A stretch of 64,000 bases of DNA from NCBI RefSeq assembly GCF_965363235.1, contig NC_134841.1:50055078-50119077 (forward strand), read 5' to 3'. Within the stretch, counting starts at the first letter, position 1, and each line of letters begins with the position of its first letter. A model generated the notes under the pieces. It had not been told where the DNA came from. It worked only from the letters and a program-made list of their open reading frames with translations, and did not search any database. Position numbers and translations under genes: made by a program. This document shows positions 48,201 to 61,790 of this stretch, in pieces. Source of the DNA: Mytilus galloprovincialis (Eukaryota; Mollusca; Bivalvia; Mytilida; Mytilidae).

Positions 48201-50945
48201 TAGTAAACCATCTGAAAATATTGACTCGTTTTGACATAGTGAAGGAACTTTAGGATAAATTCGTTCCTGTCATTCTAATGTCGGTACCAGTATTATCGAA
48301 GAAGGGCGGGGAGGGAGATAGAGGCCATTGAATACAAATGTTAATAATGAATGGAGCTGCAGCAGACAACACACATTTTTGGTCAGAGGAAGCCTTACCA
48401 ACTGTTTGTTGTAATCCCTTTTGAGTTCGTTAGTTACTATCAGGTTTCCTAGGTTATATGTATCATTAAAAGTTTGCAAAACACATATTTTAAAACTTAT
48501 TATTTTCTTATAGAAAGTGACTGCCATCCGAAAAAAGTTGTCATCTGTCATGAAAGAAAGCTTAATCCATGCCTACAGTGACATGATACAGGCTGCATAC
48601 ATGGCAACGGAACAAGACGGGTATATTGAACTTTCATTGTTTTTTGTGATAATTTCCTCTAGAATAGTATGCGACAGTGGTAGAACATATCTTATATTGA
48701 TGTATATCTAATAGTAGTATGCTTAAATATGGTGTTTAATAGTTTTTGAATGTATTGCCCAATGGACAAATGTCTAAACTCGATGCTTTCTATGAACCGT
48801 TTAAAAAATATCAGGTCACTCTACGATGTTGCATGACATAAATTTAAAGAGTACAATAGAATCAGTAAGACCTCCAGTTTCATGCGTTGAACTGTAGATG
48901 AATTTGATCTTATGCAATGATTTTTTTTCCAGATTTAAATTGGTTGATCAACAACTAACAGCAGTTAACATTGATGTCATCGTTGAGAAGTTATATGAGA
49001 TAACATCAGCCACCTACAACACACCAGTACCTGAGGTTTGTATACTTCAAGTACGACCCCGAAGTACTTATCTTCACATAAACATTATGATTCACACAGA
49101 TACAAATTAAATTCAAAAACGTTCGTATTTTTTTTAAATAGGCGGGTCCAGGGGGGGGGTGGGGGGGCTGGGGGCCCGACCTCCTCATTCGTGGGGAAAA
49201 TTTGGTTGATTAAATAGGAAAACACTGAAGCAATACTGGAGCCCCCCTCTTTTACATAACCTTTTGAATCCGCCAGTCTTATAATATTTATCGGAGATTA
49301 TTTGTATGAGAATTCAAATGAAATTTCTTATATGGATCAGTGTTTAAATTTGAGATTTTTTGGTAATTGTAAGCAATGACTATTTGTTATCAATATAACG
49401 TGATGTACAGAAATGCATCAAATTCTTACAAAACTAACTGTAAAATAACTTCTTAACTTATATAGTGTTCTCAAAAAAAAAAGTATCATCATGCAGTTTT
49501 CAGTTTAAATGAAAGATAATATGCAAGATTTGTTTTGTAGGATTTTATCCAAGCCACTGGATCCGACGAAAAGTTGTCCGAGATATACTACAAGGAGTGT
49601 GATTATGAAGTACTGGGAATGAAGAAGGGAAACTATTTAAGAAAATTAAAGACTGAGAAAAAATCTTTGTTTGAAAAAAAGGAGATAGGTAAAGGTAACT
49701 CTTCTTTCTTGTATATTTACAATATTTTTGGTTTTGGTTTTATTCATATTTTATTTATATTTTAAATTGTAAGTAACTGTTAATAAAGAAAATAATTAAT
49801 TCGTCCAAATATTTCGAACTGTCGTTTAAGAGAAACTACATATGAAATTTACATAGTAGTATATGTTAGTTGTTATTAACAGATGAATACAGCTAGATTT
49901 ATAGTGCAAAGATATTCAAGCTGTTCAAAGTGGGTAAACATTTTAACTACAATTTAGTTTCGTCTATTTAATATTTCGTTTTAATTATTATTTTAGAAGA
50001 CTGTTTCTTCCCCATAAATGGCGGAATTCGAACAAATCCAGTCACACGTGATGAAAAAAGCAGAGGAATTATCAACATCAAAACAGGTTTGTTAAGTATT
50101 TACTATCAGGATGGAATGCTCCAACCGACCGATTTTGAATTATATCCCGAACAAAATCGAATTGTTAAATCAATTTTCAATTATTTATTTTTGTTAAACT
50201 GAGAATGAATTATTGTTCTGATCACACAAATCACCTATACTTTCATACAGAAGAATATGCCATGAAAAAACACAATATTTTTTTAGTTCAAAATGCAGAA
50301 CCAAGAGTTTGGAAAACCTACATCTGAAGTAAAATAAAATTAATCAAAGTTTTCCTTCTTTTCAAATTAAAGATTGCCAAATTATAAATCATGTAAGATT
50401 AAGAAGATTTGGTAAATAAATAAGAAGATGACTTTGAAGAAGATGTGGTAAATAAATAAGGAGATGTGGCATGATTGCCAATTTTACAACTCTAATTACT
50501 TTATGCTTGTCAATAGATAAAATATATTTTAGTTTGTAGAATGTATCTTATGTTTTTTTTTATTACAACAGGTTACCAAGTCAAATTAAAATTAGCTTTA
50601 ATGGAAGGAAACGTTGGATTTGGTTGGGTGAGACAAAATGCATTCTTTAGAGGGAAGACATGGGGTTTTTATTTCCTGACATCAGAAAATTCAACAACAA
50701 CATCAACAAAAAGTGTGCCATCAGTATCACCCCTCAAAGCTAATCCAACAATTGAAGTAACCGATTATTCTGACGATTTTAGAGGACAGGGGTATAATCC
50801 ATGTGTTATAGCCCAGGAAAACGACAAGCACGAAAACACAGAAAAGAAAGAACAAGAAGATGCAGTTGTAATGCCTATGATCGAAAAAAATACTGCTCAA
50901 TGTATTCACGAGATTAAACTTGAAGAAAACATATTGGTAGTTTGA
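45255..50945 (+). CDS. Unrecognised nine-exon gene, helical protein with β-rich C-terminal part
   Basis: Exons: 45255-45385, 46909-47023, 47235-47340, 47710-47934, 48514-48620, 48933-49035, 49541-49688 (or 49694), 49997-50086 and 50572-50945. All introns have GT/AG ends and every junction keeps frame, giving about 465 residues to a TGA at 50943. The first exon begins in phase 2, so a 5' exon is missing. AATAAA lies at 51018. By rough residue, 45-230 is strongly helical and charged (for example KDCWSWEKRLKHRNNR and KQSEAAKRYRAILVCFQEKM). Residues 340-380 look β-rich (GYQVKLKLALMEGNVGFGWV). The last 80 residues are Ser/Thr- then Glu-rich and probably disordered. There is no signal peptide or membrane span in what is seen, so it is probably intracellular. 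The helical part has a passing likeness to BAR/F-BAR helices, but I do not recognise the family and assign no function. Confidence 0.82.
45513..45600 (-). repeat. Dispersed repeat start, AAAATTGAGAATGGAAATGG
   Basis: It is the same head as 15390 and continues with GGGAATGTGTCAAAGAGACA and AATAGGTCTTCAATGCAGCG. It lies in the first intron of the nine-exon gene. Confidence 0.7.
46161..46413 (+). repeat. Dispersed repeat, AAGATGTGGTATGATTGCC type
   Basis: This is a second plus-strand copy of the 4118-4440 family, slightly diverged and ending near CTGAATTACAGGCTCCT. It lies in the first intron of the nine-exon gene. Confidence 0.8.
49139..49281 (+). mobile_element. Small GC-rich MITE in an intron
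   Basis: The left end is GGCGGGTCCAGGGGGG and the right end is GAATCCGCCAGTC, which are imperfect inverted termini. The interior has AGCCCCCCTC. The head resembles GTGGCGGATCCAGGGG at 63043 in the zinc-finger gene. It sits in the intron between exons 6 and 7 of the nine-exon gene. Confidence 0.55.
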
Positions 50946-51017
50946 ATTGGAAAAAACAATTATAAGCCAAATGAATGTTTGAATTGTACATATAACTTTT
51001 TTTATTTTTATCAATCT

Positions 51018-51023
51018 AATAAA
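51018..51023 (+). terminator. Polyadenylation signal AATAAA
   Basis: A perfect AATAAA lies 73 bp after the stop codon of the nine-exon gene, which supports this as its last exon. Confidence 0.6.
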
Positions 51024-51059
51024 ATTTTGTTACTGTTTATGGAATCTTAGATTTATATA

Positions 51060-51430
51060 TAAGAATAAGGAGATGTGATACGATTGTCAGTGAGACAGCA
51101 GTTGAACCCAAGAATCAACCAAAAACCAAAGGACAATGATGTAAACAACAACAGATCATTGAACGCTTTCAACAATTAGAAAACGCATACCGTATACTAG
51201 TATAGTAAGCAAAACAAGACCGTACCATCTTTAACAGCGAGCTAAATCATTCCGCATCGCAATAAAAGGGCAAAAATAAGAATCTCCTGCAACATGATCT
51301 GCATTTCCGAACGAATGATTAGAAAAATGTATGATTACATAAAGACAAATTGATTGCACATGCTGTTTGGGCATGAACCCTCTTTTTTCTCTCTTTTTTT
51401 CTTGTTCTTTTAATGTCAAGATTGTTAAAT
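51060..51430 (+). repeat. Diverged dispersed repeat
   Basis: It starts GGAGATGTGATACGATTGTC, a relative of AAGATGTGGTATGATTGCC, and continues with CAACCAAAAACCAAAGGACA and CGCATACCGTATACTAG. There is no coding capacity. Confidence 0.5.
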
Positions 51431-52904
51431 TAAAAATTTAGGATGAAATTATTTCAAGTGTTCTTAAGCTTGCTTATCATTTAAATCTTACAACAACTGT
51501 AGCTAGGAGGAGACAGACAGTATGTACCAACTAGGATATTTTTTCTACCCTATAACAAAAAAGACGCATGTGGTTCCATGCCAAACGTTCTATTCAAGAT
51601 TCCAGTATAAAGGCGAATGTCATTGGGTACTCATAGGAGATCTTGTATGAAAAACATAGTGGTGTCTTATGGTATGCAGTTCTTGTAATAAATATACCGA
51701 AAGGAATAATACGATGTTCAGAATGTACAATGTAGCTGTAAACATACGGAAGTCATCAATAAATAGTTTTAAATGGCACTTGGGAAGGGGTACCTGTGTG
51801 GTGGACTCTCAGTCTGTTCTTAATTTAGTATTAACCATTATAACTTAATGTTAACTTTGATTTTCCATTTTTGATAGTGCATCTTTCATAGCGGCGAAAA
51901 GCAATATTTAAATTCATTTGTCATAGTTATGCATACAAATACGATTTTAATTTGGTTAGAATAATAGCAAACTTTTCATGAAATATTCTTGGTGTTCATC
52001 TCGTCAGAAAATTAAAATGAGCATGAATAGTATTATAACCAAATAAACAATAAAACTTCAGACATTTCTACATCTTTTGGTATCTATATTATGAAAATCG
52101 CTCATACAGTTACTTCGTAATAATTTTTTGAAAAATATCGATTTTAGTTGAAATGATAAGACTTTTTTTGTCTGGGAAATCACTTTTGTCCAATGACTGT
52201 ATATACGTACGGTTTATACCTATAACTGTAAATTTCTACTTCATTTGGTCTCTTGTGAAGATCTTTCCCATTGGCAATCATACCATGTCTTCTTTTTTAT
52301 ACAGAGAAAATACATTTTTTTTAAGGAAAGCGAAAAAACGATGTACGCGATTTGTCTTTTAAATAAGGCTTTTATATAAACTTACCGGAAATAAATAAAA
52401 CGGTAAAAATTTGAATCCACTCCATTTAACTTAAATATATATGTATACCTCCAAAAAGATAACACTTTAGTACATGTACTTTGATCTGATAGATATCATA
52501 TAATATCTCATGTGAAAATTAATTGAATATCGTGTTTAAAAAAGGTGATCAGTAGAAATTATCTCAACATAATTGTTTGTAGTACACTATAAACTTGAGA
52601 GGACTTGTTTTTCAGGAGATTGCTTTCGGAGTACTTTTAATAAAAATAGAGCAAGACAGTCATTATTCATATCTACCTTTTTTTTTTATTTTAGTTTAAA
52701 TATACTGTTTGACTCCTTTAGATAAAGTTTTATTTTTATTGTCACGTACTCTACAAGCCTCACTTTACAGTATTTCATTCCATTTGAGATACTATAAAAT
52801 TGAGAATGGATTTTTTTTCCCGGACATCTTTTTTTTCGGCGAAAAACAATCTATTTTTTTTGGCGACAAGTCGAAAACATTTTTTTCTTTCAATTTTAGC
52901 ATTA
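51431..52904. other. No gene seen
   Basis: AT-rich, with T-rich low-complexity runs near 52680 and 52810-52890. No repeats with clear ends were found. Confidence 0.4.
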
Positions 52905-53420
52905 CAGATAGATAGATAAGATAAGATAAATTTTATTTTCCAAATTAGGTCCCCAGGGGGCATATACACATAACATATATAATTGATACAACATACAGTG
53001 TTTTACATAACATTGTAAAATAAACTATTGAAATAGTCATACAGGTATTATTTGTTAAATAAAAAAGTATTTGAGAGTTGCTACTCCAGAGATGTGGCAA
53101 ACCCCATTTATTTATTTACTTGATTTTATAATATTTTGCTGAAAATGTAAAAATTTAAAATGAATGATTATTTAGCTGCAACAGACACCAAGGGACGATG
53201 CTCTAGGATTGTGATCTTAAAAGCTCTAACAATCCTCCTCGTATCTGGTGCAGAAAAACAAACACAAATGGAAAAAGTTCATGTATATTCACAGCAAATA
53301 ACATGCACTGCAGTAAATAGGTATTGAGAATAGTGTAGGTTTCCCTACTGCAACAGACACCAAGGGGCGGTACTCAAGGAGCTCCTCGTGTCTGAAGCAG
53401 ACAAGAAAGCCACATAATTA
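52905..53420. repeat. Repeat block, possible retroelement 3' end
   Basis: It starts with a GATAGATAGATAAGATAAGA simple run next to TAAATTTTATTTTCC, a pattern often seen at 3' ends of non-LTR retroelements. It then holds two related segments with GCAACAGACACCAAGGG at 53177 and 53349. The identity is uncertain. Confidence 0.35.
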
Positions 53421-56400
53421 ACAAAAATTACATATATAGTGGCAGCTGAAGGTCAAACAAACAATTTTTTTTCCTCAGGGTCAAAAAAAAATTTTTTCTC
53501 TCCCAAAACTGGAAACAAACTTTTTTTTCCAAAAAAATCCATAGCCCCCTCCCTTTTCCCCCTAGAAAATCAAGTGCTTGTTGCCTAACACGAGAAGCCC
53601 TCATTATACCTTATACCTTTATACCTTTATCTTCGGGTCGTTACATAAGCCAAAGGCTTCTACTGACCCCTCATATTGGATTGTCGTATATATGATTTGA
53701 AATTAATTTTCAATTTTTAAGGGTTTACAATTTTGGATATTCACCTTTTCAACGGGCCACAATTGTTTTATTATACCGAACTAACAATGGAAGGGTCTTT
53801 TGATTGCTTACAGCAATTTGAGTAAATGAGACAATATCTGAAAAAGTCTAATTTCCATGTCCCGCACTTCACCAGCAATTATTTTTTTATTCAACCATCT
53901 TTTTTGAAAATTTTAAGTTTCAGTATAAACTAAATTATATAATGCACCATGTCCTGTCAATTAAACACTCATTCTTATATTTCTTCCAATAAAACATTGT
54001 AATTTAAATGTTCAACCCCCCCCCCCCCCCCCTAAAATCATGTTGTCCCCTGTGTTTTTTTGAAAACTAAATCATTCTAATAATATCCAAATTAATTAAA
54101 CAGGCGTCCGATTCTCACATATATGATATATTATATAATAAACTTGCCCCTAATTTGTCTTTTTACATTATAACTATAGCATGTAATAAAATTTTGCAAA
54201 TTTTAAGAGAAAAAAAATTTGTCCCCAGGGGTGATTTCCCTCCTGTTACCACTGGTTTTTTTTTACCTGTGGAAACGTTTACAAGACCAAGAGTTATTTT
54301 CCCATTATGTATTGTGAAGAGCATCATTTCCTGAATGCATTAGTACAAAGAAATAGTTGGAAAGGCAGCCAGGTTTGAAAATTCAAGCCCATCCAAGGTA
54401 AGAATTTATAGAAAAATACTTATTGGTGTTCTATCCTGTTACAGCCTTTTCTTACACTTTCTGAGAATATTTTTAAGTGTGCACCACAGCATTAAGTGTG
54501 TTTTTATATCATCTTTTTAAAAGTTATATGTCACAGGAAATACACTTACATTTAATGTGATAAAAAGTACAAAAACTATCGCGTAATTCCTTTCTGTTAC
54601 GTTCTGTCATGTTACCTGATAAAAAGAACAGCATAACCATCATCAGTAACAGGAAGGATGTTAAAGACAATTGCACCGATAAATCGAAAAGTTAATCTAC
54701 TATATGCCAACCATTTCATTTAATATAAGTTATCACCACCATATCAAATAAATTTCAAAATAATATACAGTATATTGAATAAAAAAATAGGTTTTTTGCT
54801 TTTGATAACAGCAGAGAACATTGTGCAATTCTAGTATAGTAGATAGTAACAGAAAGGAATTTATTTTAGAATTTTTCATTACCTAGGCAGATTTTTCATC
54901 TTACAAATACAGTTTCAAAGGATAAATGACATTGTTTGCTGTTATCTTCCAATTGTGACCAATTTAAAATGATGTATTTTTCTTAAACTTTAAAATAAAG
55001 CAGAAAAATCCTTTCTGTCACCAACTCTGTCCTGAAACCGTTGTGCTGTTACTCAAGATTCTTTCATGTTACCGACATATCTGACTATATTTAAGTATAT
55101 TTCTAAACCTTTTGTATTGCAAATGCTAAAATCAATAATTGGCATTTGATAAACTATTGCAGGATATACTAGTAAACCACAAATAGTGTCTTAAACTTAT
55201 TCCTTATTCCCATTAGAAACTTTTTAAAATTGATTCACTTTGGCAACAGGAAAGAACTGGATTTTTTTTGTACCATTTTTAAAATTTCCATTGTTTCCTT
55301 ATTAAACAATTGTTCGAATTACAGACAACAGTTCCTAGAACCCCAATGTGTGTTCTTCGATTTGTGCTATTAAAATACTGGGTATCCTACCGTAGTCTAA
55401 GATCGTTCATCTTGTCAGTTCGTTAGGTATTTGTATTTGAATTTAACAAACGGGGAAACTCCGCATTGATGTCACTACGGTACTTCTGGCGTAGAAAAAC
55501 AGTGCAAAATACGTTTTTTCTGCACTTTTGAATAAAAAAACATTTCTAAAGGTAAGTTTTCATTGTTGTTCTCAATTATTGCCATAAAATGCCAATTTTC
55601 TAATGCCCGTTTCAATCCCAACTTCTGAATATTTAAAAACATTCTAGAACTTCACAAAATCCCATTTCCTGCCTCCATTGCTTTGTGTACATTCCATTCA
55701 GCGTCATCAATCTTGTGGCAGGCAATACAGGTCAAGCAAATCGTATTTTTAGGAATTTAAAAATGACATGCTCCTTACCTCTTTCGCGATTTTCCCGCGA
55801 AAAAAGCCCAACCAAAATGAAAGGAAAACTATATGAAAAAACGATGTCTATGCCATAATTTTGAACAGGCATATAGAGTTGGTTAATAAGAAACAATTTA
55901 CATTTATTTTTCATAGAATTTTCTTTTTATTCATTATAAAAAGATCGATATTCTGACCATCATGACTGTAGGTAAATATTCATACAAAATTCCCTTTATG
56001 TCAAAAGGGATGGCAAAAAAAGAGTTTTCCTGTTGAATAAAACCCAGAACTATTGCAAACTATTTTGAAGCAATATCCCAGAAAGAAATAACGTAATTGC
56101 CGTAGACTGAAAAATCCCCTAATTGACAGTAGAGCAATTTGATTGGATATAACGAATTGACATCACGTGATTTTGACGCCATTGAATTTTTAATGTAAAC
56201 AAACAAGGTCAGAAGGTTCCGTATGGGACATCATCGTACATTTAGTTACTGACAAATAATTACGAGATATCAAGCTTGCCAATGCATGGTTATAAAAAAT
56301 TAAAGCTAAGTCTACAGAAAAAATAAGAAAAAAAATAGCCTTAGTATAACGACTTATCATTACACCTGGATATAAAAAAAATTTTTTGTTTTTTCTTATT

Positions 56401-57439
56401 TCCAAAAATTAGACTTTTTCAGATATTGTCTCAAATACATTTTTTTACATGACAAACAAATGACGTTTGAGAATACCTCATTTGTGTTTTAGAATTTCTC
56501 GAATGTACAACAAAGGTATCTAGAATCTATTTGTAAAATATTGATGGCCCTGAAAAGGATCCGTTACTCTGTGAGAGATAACATCGGCTGCTGGCACTCC
56601 ACTTCCAACGCCTTATTTCCTCGTTTCGATGGGCTGTCAGTGTAACGTGAACGCTGACATTTTGTTTTTTTACGTATGGGACGTCATTTTCATGGGAGGT
56701 TACTCGAATGCAAATCTAGACACTCAAAAGGTTATTCGACGGTGAATAATAGGTTAAATGAAAATTAACTGAATTATACCATGTCACGTGATAAGGTGTT
56801 ATCCAATAGAATTGTTTGTTATATTTGTAAGGTGTAAAAAATAACAATATGCACAGTAAAAATCAGTTCAAGAGAAGTACGAGTTCGATGTCAGAAGAGG
56901 TAACAAAAGAAAATAAACAAAATGACAATAATATGTATAAATAACAACAGACTTCTAGCAGTTACTGACATGCCAGCTCATTCAATGTATGTGCCATCGG
57001 GATAGGATAAAACATGCACTTTGGCCATGAACACCACTTTTTTTTATTGGTGTTTTATATTTAAAAAGTGAAGAAAAAAAAAACAAAAAAAGAGTGTCCA
57101 AGCCCAAAGCGCCTTTTGGATAAGAATGAAACTTTAAGAGATAAAAGTGTTTTTTTTTTACTTGTTCATCGAAAGAGTAAATGTAGAAAATCATCATATT
57201 TCAGAATGTAATCAGCAAGAAAATAAAAAATGTCTCACGAATGTCATGATTTTTTTAAGAATCAAGGTAGCTTTCTATAAATTTTTAGCTTGATTGATTC
57301 TACAATTTAAAATATCAGAACACACACTAACTAGCATAATTATATAGGTTAAGAATTTCATTGTTTGGTCGGTCCTGAGATATTTTAACCATCTGTCCTA
57401 ACCGCCAACAAAATAAGTTTGAAAAAAACACGACCCTTT
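53421..57439. other. Gene-free AT-rich region
   Basis: A C run lies at 54017-54032. From 54430 to 55070 the word CTGTTAC or its reverse GTAACAG recurs with CCTTTCTG, suggesting an old repeat. No coding frame with domains or paired splice sites was found. Confidence 0.4.
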
Positions 57440-57960
57440 TTGATAAGTATGCCAAAGGTCAAGGTCAAGTTGTTTTCTCCCAGACTGAATTAGTGGAAAC
57501 CGGACTGTGATCAGTCTTTATTGAGTTTTCGTATTTTGGTTAAACAGGTTGACCTACTTTGATATTGATTTAGGTCAAAGATTAAGTTAACAGCAGTATT
57601 TTTGGGCATCGATTCGTTTGGTCTCCGGATATCTTTTGAACAATCCGGCTTACGAACAATATTTCTCGAGCCATGAACAATATCTTGACCATACTTATTT
57701 GATGATTACAAATGGAGGGAGAAAGGTTCCAATTGATTTAGAAGACAAAATATCCGGCACGTCAGCAAATCGAGACTGAAAACAAAGTTATGTTTATCCG
57801 TATATCTTTTTGACTACATGTTAAACTTCCACAAAACATAGCTTGAAAAGCATCTTTAGAAAGAACAAGACTCATTGGATGTTGTGGATTACCAGGTTTA
57901 AGGTCAAGGTCACAGTTTGCTATAAGGACGAAATTGTTTAGGTGAAAAACAAGCAATTAT
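57440..57960. repeat. Dispersed repeat with GGTCAAGGTCA words
   Basis: Words such as AAAGGTCAAGGTCAAG (57468) and AAGGTCAAGGTCACAG (57900) recur. Similar words occur in the 37.8-38.9 kb element. They resemble nuclear-receptor half-sites by chance; here they look like repeat sequence. Confidence 0.4.
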
Positions 57961-58767
57961 AACAGTTAGTGCCTTCGATTTTTCTCAGTTCAATGTGTTT
58001 TTATCGTATAAGGACAAAAAGAGTATCCAACAGCTTCCCAACACTAGATTCTCATCATACAGATAACGAGATGCGGTATGATGGCAATAAAGCAACTGTT
58101 TACCAGAGTCCAAATGACCAAAATGTACAATGCACTCAATTTGCCAAAGAAAACTGGGTTATCTGAGATTTCTCCTAGACATCCATTCATTTTCAAGAAT
58201 GGTATCAAAAGATCGAGAGATGAAGAACCATAAGTTACTTAAATATGTAGGACTCTAAAGTGCGATGGGGAAGCTAAAGTACGATGGTCACGCTAAAGTG
58301 AGATGGTCTCCGCTAAAGTGCGATGCCTACACACGCTAAAGTACGATGGTTCACAAAAGTATAGACGTATGGATTATGACGTGAACAGTCTTTTATACAA
58401 ACAAAAAATGAACATGCCGAAAGATAAATGTAGAATATTTGATTAACAACTTTAAACAGATGTCCATGACTTAGAAATTTAGAAATGATCCATGTAAACT
58501 TGCCGCTCCTTTAAATAAACTTATTCTAGAAGGTTACCTATTCAACACTGTAATTAGATCATTGAATATTGTTTTTATTGGTATAAATATTGTTTTTGTT
58601 ATCAGTAAATTAAAAGCTAACTAAATATTACTAGTATGTTATATGCATATACATATTCATGGATCTACAATCTGTCGATACCTGTAACTTGGCATTGCAC
58701 AAGGTCATGTCTTTCTCTGTTTATGACGTCTTTACACTAAATCCATGGGATGTTGGATGTGTACGGA

Positions 58768-59345
58768 TTGATAGTTTAGTCTTAGTTGCATGATTTTTTT
58801 ATTAGTTGTTAGTGGCTTTGAACTAGCTGTCAGATAACTGCGAGTACTCTCAGATCTGTTCATTGTTTCTTTTTGTGTCAGGATGTATAAGTAGGGGGCC
58901 ACGTCCACTTGTATTTTTGTTCATCTGATGAGTTAAGCCTTTTTCGACTGATTTTTATAGTTCGTTCTTATGTTGTACAGTTATACCACTGTCCCAGGTT
59001 AGGGGAGGGTTGGGATCTCGCTAACATGTTTAACCGTGCCACATTATTTATGTATGTGCCTGTCCCAAGTCAGGAGCCTGTAATTCAGTGGTTGTCGTTT
59101 GTTTATGTGTTGCATATTTGTATTTCGTTCATTTTTTTACATAAATAAGGCCGTTAGTTTTCTCGTTTGAATTGTTTTACATTCAATTTGTCTTATCGGG
59201 GCCTTTTATAGCTGACTATGCGGTATGGGCTTTGCTCATTGTTGAAGGCCGTACGGTGACCTATAGTTGTTTATGTCTGTGTCATTTTGGTCTTTTGTGG
59301 ATAGTTGTCTCATTGGCAATCATACCACATCTTCCTTTTTTATAT
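58768..59345 (+). repeat. Dispersed repeat, copy inside the 3.5-kb element
   Basis: About 578 bp nearly identical to 62345-62924. It starts TTGATAGTTTAGTCTTAGTT and ends CATACCACATCTTCC. The right half is the reverse of 4118-4440. Confidence 0.9.
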
Positions 59346-59718
59346 TACTCAATTTAAACATGATAACCGTATTTTGTCGGCTGCAGCAAATGTGGCTTTT
59401 TTTCGGTGGTAGGAGAAGGACTTTTGTCCTGCAGTCTACCATCTTACTATACAGATACAAAAGTATACACATAAGTATCCTTTATCCTGTTTCTATTTGA
59501 AGCTAACGGATACATTGTTGCAATCATTGTTTATGTTGCAGTTTACTTTGCCGTCCCCGTTCAAATATTGTCAATTTTGATGAAAAGTAAAGTCGGTAAA
59601 ATAAAGGTACGTCATGTTTCCATGCGTAAATCATAAATTGTCTGCCAAAAAATTAGAACTAATTTTGTATTTGTAATTTACAATGACGACTTTGCGACGA
59701 GATGTTCATATTAGATAT

Positions 59719-61163
59719 ACTAGAACACACCCGCGAAATCGCGGGCATATACAGCTTGTGAGCTGTTGCAGGATGATTTTTTGTAAAAAGATTTTATGTA
59801 TGGAGAATTTCATAAAAGGTATCAAAAGCCCTCTGTCTTTTTCCAAAGTCCGCTATTTGTTTCCTTTCTGTTAAATTCAATTATATTCGTGTTTCTGGCC
59901 TCAATTATTCTTCTCCTTTGCTACAATGCATCTTTTGGTAAAAGTTAAATTAAATTAAAAATTTGCACTGCTTCAAACATGAAATAAATGTAACTGCTTA
60001 TATACAGACAATTATTAGTATAATAAAATATGCTTCTAGGATTTCAAAGAAAACAGTAGACAGAATACAGAGAGTCTCTATATATAGTAAAGTGGTTTAA
60101 TCGTAGTTTACATGTAGATAAACGAAAAATAATTGTCCTCTCTAAGGATGTATAATAGTTGTGGTTCTTGTGATGTAAACACCATGATATGGAGAACGCT
60201 CTGATTGGCTTATTTATTTTTTCATTTTTGTTATCTATCATACGATTGGTTGCCGTGACTTGTGCATGTTTCAAACCGGAAGTCTTATATATGACTAAAA
60301 GTCAGTCTGATGACGGAATCAAGATCCGGACTCCTTTTTTGTCGTTTTCTCCAAAAATAACTCAATCTGAATAATCATAAGAATGGATGACAAATGCGAT
60401 TATGCATCTATAATACTAAAATTACGAGGTCCAATTTGTCAGCCGTCATCACGTAAAAACGACGAATCAAAGAATTCAACTTTATATATAACTAATATAG
60501 TACAAAGGTGTAGATTAAAAATTACACCACTCCAGGCCCTTTTGTTTTCCACGTAATTAATATTGCCAATAATTAAGAAGTTCCGGGTCGAGTCCGATAC
60601 CGATACCAATAGTATATTCACCTGTTACCGATTACCTTATCTGTACGTTCCGCATCTGACAGGCGCACCACCAAACGGTGTATTCAGGATTAATATGCTA
60701 TATAGTATTACACGGGTCTTAATCACAGGGTTGACACTACTTAATTGTCAAATTGTTACCTATTGTAGTATTTTAATCAGTTAAACTTTCTAAGATAATA
60801 ATACGAATACTAAAAATCTGGACTAAAATAAGGCGTATAGGTACAGTTTTCAATTTGTTAGCGGGCATGACGTAAAACAGCGAATCAAAGAATTCAATAT
60901 TTATAACTAATATAGGACAATGCTGTTGATTAAAATATACTCCATTCCAGGACCTTTTGTTTTCCAAATAATTAATATTATCAATAATTGATAAGTTCCA
61001 GTTCGACGGGTTCAAACAGAAAGATTTGAAAGCAGAGAAAACTGTGTATCTTATAATCAGCATGACTTTATCAGATGACAATACTAATACTAAAATAAGG
61101 CTTGCGCATAGTTATATACTTTAATTCAGTCACGGACCCGCGATATACGGGTGTGTTCTAGTG
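59719..61163. mobile_element. Nested inverted-repeat element, ACTAGAACACACCCGCG ends
   Basis: The left end ACTAGAACACACCCGCGA and right end CGGGTGTGTTCTAGT are inverted. Next to each end is a small GC hairpin (CCCGCGAAATCGCGGG on the left, CCCGCGATATACGGG on the right). Inside, about 180 bp recur in tandem: 60413-60595 and 60830-61010 share AAAGAATTCAA, CTTTTGTTTTCCA and AATTAATATT. There is no credible coding frame. It lies inside the 3.5-kb element and is younger than it. Confidence 0.7.
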
Positions 61164-61566
61164 TTACCTAATGCTATAGAACACCGAGACATGATGATTA
61201 ATTTATCGTGGAAGGAAGAGAAGCGACACACAAAATGAGGTCTTCTCGTTTAATAGTATAGATAGAAGATAGATATAAACTTTGTGAACGGCAAGCTACA
61301 CCAATTATTCAAATATGTGATACCGGCCTGAATTAAAAAAAAAAACCATAATAAACAGGATATATTAATTTTTGTCACACCTAAATTACCATTTTAGCAA
61401 TAATTACGTGGTCGTTCTTCTTAATTTAAAACAATGATCACTTAAGCCTACCAGTAATTATAAAGCCTATTAAATATGTCATAAAACCTTGTACTAGCTT
61501 TCGCAAGAAACTATTTTTTAAATCCGTGTTCTTTAATACTTTAAGCCCGTTAACATTACCCTTTGA

Positions 61567-61790
61567 GTCCATCGCACTTTAGCAAACAAACAGCCGTCGC
61601 ACTTTAGCGTGATAAACCATCGTACTTTAGCAAACAAACAGCCGTCGCACTTTAACGTGATAAACCATCGTACTTTAGCAAACAAACAGCCGTCGCACTT
61701 TAGCGTGATACACCATCGTACTTTAGCGTAGACCATCGCACTTCAGCGTGGACTTCGCACTTTAGAGTACCAGCGCACTTTAGAGTCCTA
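61567..61790 (-). repeat. Subterminal repeat array, 48-bp unit
   Basis: A 48-bp unit with ACTTTAGCAAACAAACAGCC, GTCGCACTTTAGCGTG and ATAAACCATCGT is repeated three times, followed by shorter CGCACTTTAG words up to the element end. The short frame across it is only the repeat read through. Confidence 0.9.

Noticed and set aside
57440-57960. Nuclear-receptor response elements (AGGTCAAGGTCA)
   Set aside because: The words recur in interspersed repeats here and at 38.2-38.5 kb, with no nearby gene to regulate.
61533-61736. Protein with repeated CDGCLFAKVRW units
   Set aside because: It is the 48-bp subterminal DNA repeat of the 3.5-kb element read through; the period is a multiple of three by chance.
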